DNA of 64,000 nucleotides, from positions 1 through 64,000 of the forward strand of contig NZ_QUBS01000048.1 in the NCBI RefSeq assembly GCF_003390925.1, given 5' to 3'. The stretch comes from Trinickia diaoshuihuensis (GTDB lineage Bacteria > Pseudomonadota > Gammaproteobacteria > Burkholderiales > Burkholderiaceae). Under the pieces are notes generated by a model. The model searched no databases and had not been told where the DNA came from. It was given only the letters and a program-made list of their open reading frames with translations. Shown in pieces: positions 8,906 to 18,052 of this stretch (positions within the stretch are counted from its first letter, which is position 1; every line of letters begins with the position of its first letter). A program made the position numbers and the translations under genes.

Positions 8906-11338
8906 ATGCAATTCCCTGAATCCTGGCTCCGAACGTTTGCCGATCCGCAACTGACGACGGAGGAACTGTCGCATGCGTTGACGATGGCCGGCCTCGAAGT
9001 CGAATCGTTGCGACCGGCCGCGCCGCCCACGACGAAGATCGTCGTCGGCCGCGTGCTCGAAGTGGTCAAGCATCCGGACGCCGATAAGCTCAACGTCTGT
9101 CAGGTCGATGCCGGCACGGGATCGACGCTCAATATCGTGTGCGGCGCGCCGAACGTCGCGCCCGGGATCAAGGTGCCCGTCGCGCTGGTCGGCGCACAGT
9201 TGCCGCCGGCCGAGGAGGGCGGTGCGCCGTTCGCGATCAAGCTGTCGAAGCTGCGCGGCGTGCAAAGCGAAGGCATGCTCTGTTCTGCACGCGAACTCAA
9301 GCTCTCGGAAGATCACAGCGGCCTCATGATCTTGCCCGAGGACACGCCGATCGGGCAGGACATTCGGGAAGCGTTGAACCTCGATGACACGGTGTTCGAG
9401 ATCAAGCTGACGCCGAACAAGGCCGATTGCCTCTCGGTGTTCGGCGTCGCGCGCGAAACGGCGGCGATTACGGGTACGCCGCTCAAGCCGCTCGCGATCG
9501 AGCCGGTGCCGGTGAAACTGACCGAGCGTCTGCCGGTGAAAATCTCGGCTCCCGATTTGTGCGGCCGTTTTTCAGGCCGCGTGATTCGCGGCGTGAATGC
9601 GCGCGCGAAGACGCCGCAATGGATGGTGGAGCGGCTCGAGCGCTCCGGGCAGCGAAGCATTTCCGCGCTCGTCGACATTTCAAACTACGTCATGCTCGAA
9701 TTGGGCCGTCCGTCGCACGTGTTCGATCTCGACAAGATTCACGGCGGCATCGAAGTGCGCTGGGGGCGCCGCGGCGAAAGTTTGAAGCTGCTCAACGGCA
9801 ATACCATCGAGCTCGATGAATCCGTCGGCGTGATCGCCGACGATCGTCAAGTGGAGAGCCTCGCCGGCATCATGGGCGGGGATAGCACCGCGGTGACGCT
9901 CGATACGACGAACGTCTATCTCGAAGCCGCCTTCTGGTGGCCCGATAGCATTCGCGGCCGCGCACGCAAGTACAACTTCTCGACCGACGCCGCCCATCGC
10001 TTCGAGCGCGGCGTGGATTACGACACGACCGTTGCGCACATCGAGCGCATTACGCGTTTGATTCTCGACATCTGCGGGGGCGAGGCGGGTCCCGTCGACG
10101 ATCAGGTCGTCAATTTGCCTCAGCGCCTGCCGGTGACGATGCGTGTGGCGCGCGCGCAGCGCGTCATCGGCGTTGCGATCGATGCCGATGAGATGGCGCG
10201 AATCTTCACGCGTCTTGGGCTCGAATACGAATTCGACGGCGAGATCTTCGCCGTGACGCCGCCGTCGTATCGCTTCGACATCGAGATCGAGGAAGACTTG
10301 ATCGAAGAAGTCGCGCGCATCTACGGTTTCGAAAAGATCCCGGCTCGTCCGCCCGTCGCAGCCAATGCAATGCGCGCGACGAACGAGACGTGCCGCTCGA
10401 TTCACACGCTGCGTCACGCGCTAGCCGCGCGCGACTATGCGGAAACGATCAACTTCAGCTTCGTCGACGAAAGCTGGGAGCGCGACTTCGCGGGCAACGA
10501 TACGCCGGTGCGCGTGATCAATCCGATCGCCAGCCAGTTGTCAGTGATGCGCACGACGTTGTTCGGCAGCCTCATCGAGGTCTTGCGCCACAATCTGAAC
10601 CGCCGTGCGGATCGCGTCCGGGTGTTCGAGGCAGGGCGCGTGTTCTTGCGCGATGCTTCGATCGGTGCGAGCGAGATGACCGTCGAAGGCTATGCGCAGC
10701 CGAAACGCATCGGTGCGCTCGCGTATGGTCCGGCCGCGGAAGAGCAGTGGGGCTTGCCGACGCGCATGGTCGACTTCTTCGACGTAAAGGGTGATGTCGA
10801 GGCGCTGTTCGCGCCGCGCGTCGCGCGCTTCGTGAAGGCGGAACACCCGGCGTTGCATCCGGGGCGCAGTGCGCGGATCGAACTGGACGGGCATGCCGTG
10901 GGTTGGATCGGCGAGTTGCATCCGCGCTGGATGCAGCAATACGACCTGCCGCATGCGCCGATCCTATTCGAAATCGATGCGCAGGCATTGATGGGACGTG
11001 CATTGCCGACGCTGGCGGAAGTCTCGAAGTATCCGCCGGTTCGGCGCGATATCGCGGTGGTCGTCGACCAAAACGTCGAGGTTCAGGCGTTGCTCGACGA
11101 GATGCACAAGGCGCTCGGCGAAGAGGCCTGCAAGTTTGTACAAAGGGTTGCGCTCTTTGATGAATTTCGTGCAAAATCAAGCACTTCCGGTGGGCTGGCG
11201 GCGCACGAGAAAAGCCTTGCCTTCCGCGTGACCCTGCAAGATACTGGCGGCACGCTGCAGGACGAAACGGTCGATTTGGCCGTCAAGACCTTGGTGGATT
11301 GCTTGGCTCGAGTTTACGGTGCGCGGTTGCGAGGATAG
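8906..11338 (+). CDS. pheT: phenylalanyl-tRNA synthetase beta subunit
   Basis: An 810-residue beta subunit of standard length. It starts [17 protein letters not shown] tRNA-binding EMAP-like domain covers about residues 40-150 ([20 protein letters not shown]). The B3/4 editing domain, the B5 domain, the inactive class II-like core and a C-terminal FDX-ACB anticodon domain ([20 protein letters not shown]) follow in order. It works with PheS. A small GC hairpin without a T-run (11345-11364) lies between it and ihfA, so read-through into ihfA is likely. Confidence 0.96.
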   Translation: MQFPESWLRTFADPQLTTEELSHALTMAGLEVESLRPAAPPTTKIVVGRVLEVVKHPDADKLNVCQVDAGTGSTLNIVCGAPNVAPGIKVPVALVGAQLPPAEEGGAPFAIKLSKLRGVQSEGMLCSARELKLSEDHSGLMILPEDTPIGQDIREALNLDDTVFEIKLTPNKADCLSVFGVARETAAITGTPLKPLAIEPVPVKLTERLPVKISAPDLCGRFSGRVIRGVNARAKTPQWMVERLERSGQRSISALVDISNYVMLELGRPSHVFDLDKIHGGIEVRWGRRGESLKLLNGNTIELDESVGVIADDRQVESLAGIMGGDSTAVTLDTTNVYLEAAFWWPDSIRGRARKYNFSTDAAHRFERGVDYDTTVAHIERITRLILDICGGEAGPVDDQVVNLPQRLPVTMRVARAQRVIGVAIDADEMARIFTRLGLEYEFDGEIFAVTPPSYRFDIEIEEDLIEEVARIYGFEKIPARPPVAANAMRATNETCRSIHTLRHALAARDYAETINFSFVDESWERDFAGNDTPVRVINPIASQLSVMRTTLFGSLIEVLRHNLNRRADRVRVFEAGRVFLRDASIGASEMTVEGYAQPKRIGALAYGPAAEEQWGLPTRMVDFFDVKGDVEALFAPRVARFVKAEHPALHPGRSARIELDGHAVGWIGELHPRWMQQYDLPHAPILFEIDAQALMGRALPTLAEVSKYPPVRRDIAVVVDQNVEVQALLDEMHKALGEEACKFVQRVALFDEFRAKSSTSGGLAAHEKSLAFRVTLQDTGGTLQDETVDLAVKTLVDCLARVYGARLRG

Positions 11339-11403
11339 GCGCGGGAACGCTCGCGAGAGCGTTCGTGCGGTGCGTCGCCGTCGGTTAGTCGCCGTTTTTA
11401 GAC

Positions 11404-11820
11404 ATGAACGAAATGAACTCGAGTGATTTCGAAGCCCTACTTGCGGCGCAGCGTGGCGCCATGATTCGCGAAATACCGACACCGTCCATCGGCGTCTCCA
11501 CTTCCCCGGAAACGCCGACCTTGACCAAAGCCGAATTGGCCGAGCTGCTGTTCGATAATGTGGGACTGAACAAGCGCGAGGCCAAGGATATGGTCGAGGC
11601 GTTCTTCGAGGTGATCCGCGATGCGCTCGAAGGGGGCGACAGCGTAAAGCTGTCCGGCTTCGGCAATTTTCAGTTGCGTGACAAGCCGCAACGGCCTGGG
11701 CGCAATCCCAAGACGGGCGAGGCGATTCCGATCGCGGCACGTCGTGTCGTAACGTTCCATGCAAGTCAAAAGCTGAAGGCGCTCGTCGAAAACGGCGCCG
11801 AAGCGGCGCTGCCGCGCTGA
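11404..11820 (+). CDS. ihfA: integration host factor subunit alpha
   Basis: A 138-residue protein of the HU/IHF DNA-bending family. The core from about residue 38 ([22 protein letters not shown]) through the beta-arm segment [20 protein letters not shown] is IHF-alpha-like. The core is preceded by about 37 residues not present in the E. coli protein; N-terminal extensions of this kind occur in Burkholderia-group IhfA as far as I recall. The position after pheT is the standard one for ihfA. A later start is possible, but no internal Met sits directly before the core. Confidence 0.92.
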   Translation: MNEMNSSDFEALLAAQRGAMIREIPTPSIGVSTSPETPTLTKAELAELLFDNVGLNKREAKDMVEAFFEVIRDALEGGDSVKLSGFGNFQLRDKPQRPGRNPKTGEAIPIAARRVVTFHASQKLKALVENGAEAALPR

Positions 11821-11874
11821 TCGCGAGGCTCCGACGCGTTGCAGTGTGCCTTCCACCACGACGGTTAACCGACG

Positions 11875-12300
11875 ATGACTACGACGGTCGAGAAAGTCGT
11901 CTTGCCTCCGATCCCGGCGAAGCGTTACTTCACGATCGGTGAAGTCAGCGAGCTGTGTGGCGTCAAGCCCCATGTGCTGCGGTACTGGGAGCAAGAGTTC
12001 ACGCAGTTGCGACCGGTGAAGCGCCGCGGCAACCGTCGTTACTATCAGCACCACGAGGTGCTGTTGATACGCCGTATTCGAGAACTGCTCTACGAGCAGG
12101 GCTTCACGATCAACGGCGCGCGCAATAAGCTCGATGCGCGCGGCGCCGTGATCGAGGACGAGGCGAGCGCGAAGCTCGATGCGCAGGGGCAGCAGGAAGC
12201 GGCGGCTGCATCGGCGGCGCCTGCGCAAGCAGGCGGGGACGTCGATGTCGGGCAACTGAGGAAGGATCTGATCGGCATCATCGAACTGCTGCGTAGATAG
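11875..12300 (+). CDS. MerR-family transcriptional regulator
   Basis: A 141-residue MerR-type protein. The winged helix-turn-helix is at about residues 18-85 (YFTIGEVSELCGVKPHVLRYWEQEF, then KRRGNRRYYQHHEVLLIRRI). The C-terminal half is short, Ala/Gln rich and has no cysteine pair, so metal sensing is unlikely. Homologues in this place, after ihfA and before tRNA-Pro, are common in proteobacteria and have no established ligand. It starts 54 bp after ihfA and is probably cotranscribed. Confidence 0.9.
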   Translation: MTTTVEKVVLPPIPAKRYFTIGEVSELCGVKPHVLRYWEQEFTQLRPVKRRGNRRYYQHHEVLLIRRIRELLYEQGFTINGARNKLDARGAVIEDEASAKLDAQGQQEAAAASAAPAQAGGDVDVGQLRKDLIGIIELLRR

Positions 12301-12353
12301 TTTCGCGTGGGTGGTTCTATTTAGTGAAAGTGTCTGTTATACTTTCATGCTTT

Positions 12354-12430
<77 letters not shown>

Positions 12431-12440
12431 GATTGAAAAA

Positions 12441-12472
12441 CCCGCGACAGCTTAGGCTGCCGCGGGTTTTTT
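12441..12472 (+). terminator. Rho-independent terminator after tRNA-Pro
   Basis: CCCGCG-A-CAGC pairs with GCTG-C-CGCGGG across a TTAG loop, followed by six T residues, 10 bp after the tRNA end. Confidence 0.9.
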
Positions 12473-12508
12473 CTTTGGTGCGCGGAGGGTGGCTCGCGTC
12501 CAGCGAGT

Positions 12509-13021
12509 CTAGCCGCCGCTGCCTTGCTCCCGTAGCGGGTTTTGCGTTTGCTGCCCCTGCTGAAAGGCGGAAATGACCGCCTGCGTGATCCCGAGATGGG
12601 ACGGTTGTGCCGCGTAGTACGCAGCCACGACTGTACCTGACACCGCAATGACGATCGTCGTCGTGGCGAGCCACATATGAGCCTTGAGGTTCGAAGCGCT
12701 CTTCGCTGCCGCGGCCACTTGCTGGGCGATCAATTCAATTCGCTTGTCCCGTTCATCGAGCCGCTTATCGCGTTCCTCGAGTCGCTTGTCTCGTTCCTCG
12801 AGCCGTTCGTCGAGTCGCTTGTCTCGCTCCTCGGCGCGTATCACATATGCATCCAGCCGCTCTCCCATTGCGGCGATACGTGCATCCATACGCGCTTCGA
12901 TAGCCTCGATGCGTGCTTCGAATTCCCCTCTTAATACCGTACTCATTTCGTCCGCCCGCTCGAAAGTGACATGCTGCTTCGCGTTCCACTGGTCCCAAGC
13001 AATGAGTAACGGCTTGAGCAT
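12509..13021 (-). CDS. heptad-repeat coiled-coil protein with C-terminal membrane anchor
   Basis: A 170-residue protein of unknown function. The start has GGGAA five bases upstream. Residues 35-105 form a highly charged coiled coil, with a run of units of the type RDKRLEE/RDKRLDE encoded by near-identical 21-bp DNA repeats (about 12745-12840). One hydrophobic segment (MWLATTTIVIAVSGTVVAAYYA, split here as MWLATTTIVIAV and SGTVVAAYYA) near residues 116-137 is a probable membrane anchor. The tail is Gln rich. Composition and repeats are unlike the housekeeping genes to its left. It lies between tRNA-Pro and a LysR gene. Tethered coiled-coil proteins of this style occur in phages and bacteria; the role cannot be assigned. 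Confidence 0.75.
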   Translation of the reverse strand: MLKPLLIAWDQWNAKQHVTFERADEMSTVLRGEFEARIEAIEARMDARIAAMGERLDAYVIRAEERDKRLDERLEERDKRLEERDKRLDERDKRIELIAQQVAAAAKSASNLKAHMWLATTTIVIAVSGTVVAAYYAAQPSHLGITQAVISAFQQGQQTQNPLREQGSGG

Positions 13022-13045
13022 TGCGGTTCCCGTGTATCCGCTTGC

Positions 13046-13936
13046 TCACTGGTCCGCGAATTTCCTCGTCAGGTACTCAATGAAGACGCGTTCGCGCAGG
13101 GGTTGATATCTGCGCGGCGGGTACAGCACGAAGAGCTCATGCGGCGATGCGCGCCATGCCGGCAAGATGCGTTCCAGCCGCCCATCTTCGAGCAGATCTG
13201 CGACGAGCCAATCCGGCGCGACCCCCACGCCCGCGCCGGCGAGCAATCCTTCGCGAATCGCCAGCGAATTGTTGATGCGATAGCGCGCCTGCGTAGCGAC
13301 GGTCGTTTCCCGTCCGTCGCGATGACAAAGCGTGAGCGAATCGCCTTGCGTGAGCCATGCGAAACGTAGATACGCGTGCTTGACCAAATCCTGTGGCCGG
13401 CGAATGGCAGGATGCGCTCGGATATACCCGGGCGACGCGACGACCGTCCGTTGATAAGCGGCGATCGGGCGCGCGACGACATCGGGAGGCAATTCGCCGC
13501 CGATCCGCAGCGCGACATCGACGCCTTCGACGGTCAGGTCGACGATCCGATCGTTCAGCGTCATATCGACTTGGATATCCGGGTAGTGCTCCATGAATTC
13601 GAGCACGAGCCTATTCAGATGCAAGACACCGAAGCTAACGGGGGCGGCCACGCGCAGCCGTCCCTCGGGCCGTTCGATCAAGCCACGCACATCGGCTTTG
13701 GCTTCGTCGTAAGCTTCGACCATTTGGCGTGCACGGAGATAGAGGCGCTCTCCTTGTTCGGTGCACGACAGCGAGGTGGTGGTGCGTACGAGCAGACGCG
13801 CGCCCATCTCGGCTTCCAAGCCGGTGATGATCTTGCTGACGGTGGGCTGCGTCGTGTCGAGTTCGCGCGCGGCGGCCGATAAGCTGCCGAGTTCCACTGC
13901 GCGAATGAAAGTCCGCATCGCTCTGATTGGGTCCAT
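13046..13936 (-). CDS. LysR-family transcriptional regulator
   Basis: A 296-residue LysR regulator. The start chosen is the ATG at 13936, giving MDPIRAMRTFIRAVELGSL. The upstream extension in the same frame is not family-like. The helix-turn-helix is within residues 5-60 (SLSAAARELDTTQPTVSKII), followed by the effector-binding domain (RLRVAAPVSFGVLHLNRLV, then VDVALRIGGELPPDVVARPI). It is divergent from the exported SGNH hydrolase, with about 198 bp between the starts, so it may control that gene; this is inference from position. The CrgA/AaeR-like subgroup is suggested by the PVSFG segment. Confidence 0.92.
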   Translation of the reverse strand: MDPIRAMRTFIRAVELGSLSAAARELDTTQPTVSKIITGLEAEMGARLLVRTTTSLSCTEQGERLYLRARQMVEAYDEAKADVRGLIERPEGRLRVAAPVSFGVLHLNRLVLEFMEHYPDIQVDMTLNDRIVDLTVEGVDVALRIGGELPPDVVARPIAAYQRTVVASPGYIRAHPAIRRPQDLVKHAYLRFAWLTQGDSLTLCHRDGRETTVATQARYRINNSLAIREGLLAGAGVGVAPDWLVADLLEDGRLERILPAWRASPHELFVLYPPRRYQPLRERVFIEYLTRKFADQ

Positions 13937-14134
13937 ATGAGTGCTTGGGCGCGAGGAGGTTGTCGTTCGTGGTGGGGCAGGCTTTCCGATCGTCTGAAAG
14001 TTTTCGTCTCGGCGGCGAGCATATCGCATCTATCCATAGACATTCTGAAACGGAATGACTTATATGCAAATTTGCCTTCTTCTACGAGAAAGAGGAATGG
14101 CCTAACTTGGCGTCTCCCGACTAGGAGCGACAAG

Positions 14135-15406
14135 ATGAAAACCCAACCCCTTTCCCACGTTTTGAGTCAAACAGCAAGGAAGTTGGTGTCCGGCGCCTTG
14201 CTCACCGGTGCCGCCGCGGTCCAACCCGCTCACGCCGCTTGGGTCGATACGTGGGCCGCGAGCGTTCAGCCCATTTGGGCTGCCGATGCCTTACCGCTGC
14301 CTACCGGGATTCCCGATACTTTGGAGCAGAGCACGGTACGCCAGCTCGTCCGCGTGAGCATCGGGGGCCGGCGGATTCGCCTTGCCCTGTCGAACGAATA
14401 CGGAGCTACGCCCGTGGTCGTCGGCGGCGCGCATGTCGCCGCACTGTCCAATGAACTAGCGACAATCGATACATCCACCGATCGAACAGTGACCTTCGGC
14501 GGCCGGCCGGCAACAACGATTGCGCCGGGCAAGCGCGTCGTATCCGATCCGATCGATATGCCCGTACCCGCGCTCGCGCCGCTTGCCGTGAGTGTGTACT
14601 TGCCGCAGCGTACGCCGCTCACGACGTTCCACTGGGACGGCCGGCAACAAGCGCAAGTGGTATCCGGTAACCATCTCAGCGATCCGAAGCTCGCCGGACC
14701 CGCGCCGCTCGATGCGAGACTGCTGCTCAGCGAGGTGCTCGTCGACGCGCCAAACAAAACCGACACCATCGTCGCACTAGGCGATTCGATCACGGATGGC
14801 CGCGGCACGACGATGGATGCCGATCGTCGTTGGACCGACGACCTCACGCGTAGCCTGGCTAACAACCATGTCCCGGTAATCAACGCCGGCATTTCCGGGG
14901 GCCGGTTGCTGAGCGACGGCATGGGCGTGAGCGGGCTCGCGAGACTAAACCGCGACGTGCTTGCCCGCCCAAACATCAAGACCGTTATCGTGCTGCTCGG
15001 CACCAACGACATCGGTTGGCCCGGCTCGAGCTTCGCGCCGAACGAAGCGCCGATGAAGGCGCCCATGTTGATTGCCGGCTATCGTCGATTGATCGAGCGC
15101 GCTCATGCAAGGGGCGTGCGCGTCGTCGGCGGCACCATCGCGCCGTTCGAGGGGGCGCTGGAAGGCACCGACGTGCACGGGTATTACACGCCAGACAAGG
15201 ATAAGGTTCGCCAAGAAGTCAACGCATGGATTCGACAGAGCGGGGTATTCGATGCGGTAGCCGACTTCGATTCCGTCTTACGCGATCCCACGCACCCCAC
15301 GCGTTTGTTGCCCGCGTTTGATGTGGGCGATCACCTTCATCCGAACGATGCCGGTAATGCGGCGATGGCGAAGGCGTTGAGCCCCGCGATAGTGTTCGGT
15401 CATTAA
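14135..15406 (+). CDS. exported SGNH/GDSL-family hydrolase
   Basis: A 423-residue protein with a signal peptide (hydrophobic ALLTGAAAVQ and an AHA-A cleavage site near residue 30), so it is secreted or periplasmic. The SGNH blocks are IVALGDSITDG (block I, catalytic Ser), NAGISGGRLL (Gly), VIVLLGTNDIGWPG (Asn) and DHLHPNDAGNAAM (Asp-His). An N-terminal beta-rich region of about 180 residues (WVDTWAASVQPIW onward) precedes the catalytic domain, as in secreted GDSL esterases of this family. The RBS AGGAGCG is 5 bases before the ATG at 14135. It is divergent from a LysR gene. The substrate is unknown; acyl or acetyl ester hydrolysis is the family role. Confidence 0.9.
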   Translation: MKTQPLSHVLSQTARKLVSGALLTGAAAVQPAHAAWVDTWAASVQPIWAADALPLPTGIPDTLEQSTVRQLVRVSIGGRRIRLALSNEYGATPVVVGGAHVAALSNELATIDTSTDRTVTFGGRPATTIAPGKRVVSDPIDMPVPALAPLAVSVYLPQRTPLTTFHWDGRQQAQVVSGNHLSDPKLAGPAPLDARLLLSEVLVDAPNKTDTIVALGDSITDGRGTTMDADRRWTDDLTRSLANNHVPVINAGISGGRLLSDGMGVSGLARLNRDVLARPNIKTVIVLLGTNDIGWPGSSFAPNEAPMKAPMLIAGYRRLIERAHARGVRVVGGTIAPFEGALEGTDVHGYYTPDKDKVRQEVNAWIRQSGVFDAVADFDSVLRDPTHPTRLLPAFDVGDHLHPNDAGNAAMAKALSPAIVFGH

Positions 15407-15472
15407 CGGATAGGATGACGATCGCAGCGCGGCGGACAATGTATGGGCCGCCGGCTGCGAACGAACCGGAGA

Positions 15473-15494
15473 GCCGGCACCCGATAGTGCCGGC
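15473..15494. terminator. GC hairpin between convergent genes
   Basis: A perfect 8-bp stem GCCGGCAC / GTGCCGGC with a 6-nt loop lies between the convergent stops at 15406 and 15514. There is no T-run on either side, so it is at best a weak bidirectional terminator. Confidence 0.5.
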
Positions 15495-15513
15495 ATCCCG
15501 GCTGCTAGCCGCC

Positions 15514-17574
15514 TTACATCAGCAGCGAGTCGGCGCTCGCCCCGCGCAGCGGATAGGCGGTCACGACCATCCCGTTTTGTCCCAAGACGATACGGATATT
15601 CCTGACGGCGAACGGAACATTGCCGTTCATGAAGACGAAGTATTGAAACGTGCGAACGACGTTGCCGTTACGCGCGCGCGATTGGGTAAAGCGTGCGTTT
15701 GGGTCCGTCAGCGCGGCCATGATCACATCGATCAACAATTGCCGGTTGTCGACCGGCAGCCCTTTGAGCGTTTCCCAATCTTGCCGATGTCCCGCATTTT
15801 CGTTACCGCCGCCCCCGGGGGACCAGATGTGCTCGACGCCATAGGGAAAGCGCGATACCCCGCCGCGAAGCGCCGGATCGTTGATGAACACGAAGCCGAG
15901 GTTGTCGCCCGTAGGTGCGGCGTCTCGGCCGATTGCCGCGGTGAACGTTGCGAACTGATCCTCCGCTATACCGCGCGGCATCCCTCTGCCTGTATTTCTG
16001 AACTCCCTGGTGAATCGATTGAATTGCTCGGTTCCGCGCCGGCTGTAGCGGTCCCGGCTGGCGACATGCGGCGACAGCGCAACGATTTCTCCCCTTTCGT
16101 GCAGCAATGCTTTTGCTGCGCGGACGCACTTTCGGACGCGATCGCCCGGGGCGTCGTGTGCTTTATCGTTCTCGACGCAACTCGCCTTGACGAGCTTTTG
16201 CTTGTGCTTCTTTCTCTTTTTCTTGACCGGTTCCTGCGGCTCTGCATGCGCATCGGACACATGCACGACGGCTTGTGCGGTGTTCAACGCATTTTCGGCG
16301 CGAACGAGGTCGGCGTTCAGCCATCGATCCAATTCGTCGTTGCCTGTGTGCAACGTGCCCGGGCCAGGGCGGTCGGCGTCGTACATGCGTTCGATCTGCG
16401 CAAGCAACTCCTCGATTTGCGCGGGCGTCAGATCGCCGAGTGCGGCGGCGGCGCGCCTGTCGGCGTTCGTGCAAGCCGTATCGCCTGCACTTTCGAGGTG
16501 ATTGGAATTGCAGAACTCAATATCCATCGCGACATCGAAGGCGTCCGCGGCGCCCAACTCTTCCGGCTCCCTCGCGGCCGCCTCGAATACGGTCGAGTCG
16601 GGCAGGCGCGGAATATCTTCGTGGTTCGCCACTTCCACCAAGGGTAGCGGTGCCGCCACGTCCTGATTCGGATGCGGATCGAGCGTGCATAGATCCGATC
16701 GGCCGAAATAGACTTCCAAAAGCGCAGGAAACAGCAAATTGCTCATCTCATAGGCGACGTTCGTCATGCAGCGCTTATCGCGCCGCCGCCCACCCGGCTC
16801 GCCGCTTAAGTCGACGGTTCGCTGTTCCACGAACGGCAATCGATGCGGGAAGGCGTCCGGCAGCGAGAACGACGCATTCGATTCGCGCATCATCCCGGCG
16901 CGGACGGGTTGTTCGCGCCAGGCGGTCCAGTCACGCGCGCTCACCGAGAGCATCAAACCATCGGCCAAAGAGCGGCCTTTGAGGACATGCATGCCTTGAA
17001 CCGTCGCCTCGTTGAGCGTTAGCGTCAAATTGGCTCTGTTTTCCGTTTGAGTACCGTTATCGAGCCGAGGCACGACATACAGCGTGACGAGCACGTGCGT
17101 TGCCTTCGGCGAGATGCGTCTGCCGATGTCGACGATTTGAGACCACCTGGGATCGTCGTTGTTAGGCCGTATCGATTCTTTATTCGTGCCTCGGAACGGC
17201 GTTTCCGATTGCGCGGCCGAAGACCTGCCATAACCGACGAGCACGGCATGGTTGAACAAATTGAACGTCAGGTAGGCCGAGCCGTTCGCCAACGCGACTG
17301 CGGACGTGGTATTGCCCTTGGCCGGTATCAGCAGGCGGATCGAACGCATACGATCGGTACCGGCCGCGGGGGTGTCGGTAGCCGGTGACTTCGAAGCGGA
17401 CCCGAGGAAACCGGGGAATGCGACGGTATCGACTTGTTGGGCGATTCGAACACCCGTCGATAGCGATTCTTCTCTCACGCGATAGTGGCCCGACTCGGCC
17501 AGGGCGTCGAACGAAAAGGCTAGGGAAGCGCACAGCAGGAACGCGCGTGCGCGAGCAGGGGAGCAACTGAACAT
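15514..17574 (-). CDS. large exported protein of unknown function, possible RNase-toxin-like C-terminus
   Basis: A 686-residue protein whose full-length family I do not recognise. It starts MFSCSPARARAFLL with GAGG five bases upstream. A signal peptide ends near SFDALA-ES (residue 26). Residues 30-300 look like a folded beta-rich exported domain. Residues 330-440 are acidic and helical. A basic tract (PVKKKRKKHKQK) lies near residue 450. The last 130 residues contain YGVEHIWSPGGG, NAGHRQDW, FQYFVFMNGN and end with NIRIVLGQNGMVVTAYP. A final strand of the VVTAYP type is common in BECR-fold (EndoU/CdiA-CT-like) RNases. No immunity-like gene follows on the same strand. Function by homology is not established; nuclease activity is inference. 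Confidence 0.7.
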   Translation of the reverse strand: MFSCSPARARAFLLCASLAFSFDALAESGHYRVREESLSTGVRIAQQVDTVAFPGFLGSASKSPATDTPAAGTDRMRSIRLLIPAKGNTTSAVALANGSAYLTFNLFNHAVLVGYGRSSAAQSETPFRGTNKESIRPNNDDPRWSQIVDIGRRISPKATHVLVTLYVVPRLDNGTQTENRANLTLTLNEATVQGMHVLKGRSLADGLMLSVSARDWTAWREQPVRAGMMRESNASFSLPDAFPHRLPFVEQRTVDLSGEPGGRRRDKRCMTNVAYEMSNLLFPALLEVYFGRSDLCTLDPHPNQDVAAPLPLVEVANHEDIPRLPDSTVFEAAAREPEELGAADAFDVAMDIEFCNSNHLESAGDTACTNADRRAAAALGDLTPAQIEELLAQIERMYDADRPGPGTLHTGNDELDRWLNADLVRAENALNTAQAVVHVSDAHAEPQEPVKKKRKKHKQKLVKASCVENDKAHDAPGDRVRKCVRAAKALLHERGEIVALSPHVASRDRYSRRGTEQFNRFTREFRNTGRGMPRGIAEDQFATFTAAIGRDAAPTGDNLGFVFINDPALRGGVSRFPYGVEHIWSPGGGGNENAGHRQDWETLKGLPVDNRQLLIDVIMAALTDPNARFTQSRARNGNVVRTFQYFVFMNGNVPFAVRNIRIVLGQNGMVVTAYPLRGASADSLLM

Positions 17575-17751
17575 CTATGCCTCGTTGAATAAGTGTTATG
17601 CGGTCGAGCGCGTCTGAAAGGCGGCGTCGAACGCGAGGCGAAGGCTAGCCGTTCGGCGAGTCGTATTCGCTCGCCGGCGAAATTCTCGGACGGATCCGAG
17701 CTTGACAACACCCGATCGATCGGGCCCAGGGTGGACGAAATCCCGCGCGCG

Positions 17752-17769
17752 TTTACACGATTTTTATAC
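17752..17769 (+). promoter_or_regulatory. T-rich candidate KdpE binding site
   Basis: TTTACACGATTTTTATAC lies about 100 bp before the first gene of the kdp unit. In E. coli, KdpE binds a T-rich element made of TTTATA and TTTACA half-sites; here both kinds occur in the opposite order. The remaining part of the 278-bp gap (17575-17852) holds nothing else I can name. Confidence 0.4.
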
Positions 17770-17852
17770 GGGTTCGCTCACTCTTAGCGTGGCGTTTACT
17801 CGATCTCGTCTACGCTTCACGCTGTCCTGATCCGCTACGGGAGAACACAACA

Positions 17853-17960
17853 ATGGACTTTATGTACCTAGTCGGCATAGCCATCTTTTTGGGGCTATGC
17901 GTGGCGCTGGCAGCCGGTTGCGACAAGCTTCGCGGCCGCGGACCGGGAGGCCGGCCGTGA
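17853..17960 (+). CDS. small membrane protein preceding kdpF
   Basis: A 35-residue ORF starting MDFMYLVGIAIFLGLCVALA. It has one hydrophobic helix and then a short tail CDKLRGRGPGG. The start ATG is preceded by GGGAGAACACAAC, and its stop TGA overlaps the GTG of kdpF (GTGA). The reading frame, codon bias, RBS and 4-bp overlap argue that it is translated. It may be an extra small Kdp subunit or a recurrent small ORF of kdp operons; I know no function for it. Confidence 0.65.
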   Translation: MDFMYLVGIAIFLGLCVALAAGCDKLRGRGPGGRP

Positions 17961-18052
17961 TTGCTTGGATGATGTGGCTCGCAGGGGCTTCGACGCTGCT
18001 ATTGCTGGCGTACCTCGTCTACGCGCTGTTGCGCGCGGAGGATCTGGAATGA
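17957..18052 (+). CDS. kdpF: KdpF, small subunit of the potassium-transporting ATPase
   Basis: A 31-residue single-helix protein beginning (GTG)IAWMMWLAGASTLLLLAYLVYA and ending LLRAEDLE. Its size, the LLxYLxYALLRAEDL pattern and its position directly before kdpA identify KdpF, which stabilises the KdpABC complex in the inner membrane. It overlaps the preceding small ORF by GTGA and kdpA by ATGA, so it is translationally coupled on both sides. Confidence 0.88.
   Translation: MIAWMMWLAGASTLLLLAYLVYALLRAEDLE

Noticed and set aside
11345-11364. Terminator between pheT and ihfA
   Set aside because: GAACGCTC/GAGCGTTC forms a good 8-bp stem but there is no T-run, and pheT-ihfA are normally cotranscribed.
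12431-17574. Genomic island integrated at tRNA-Pro
   Set aside because: The accessory style and tRNA neighbour are suggestive, but I found no integrase, no transposase and no direct repeat of the tRNA 3' end at the far side.
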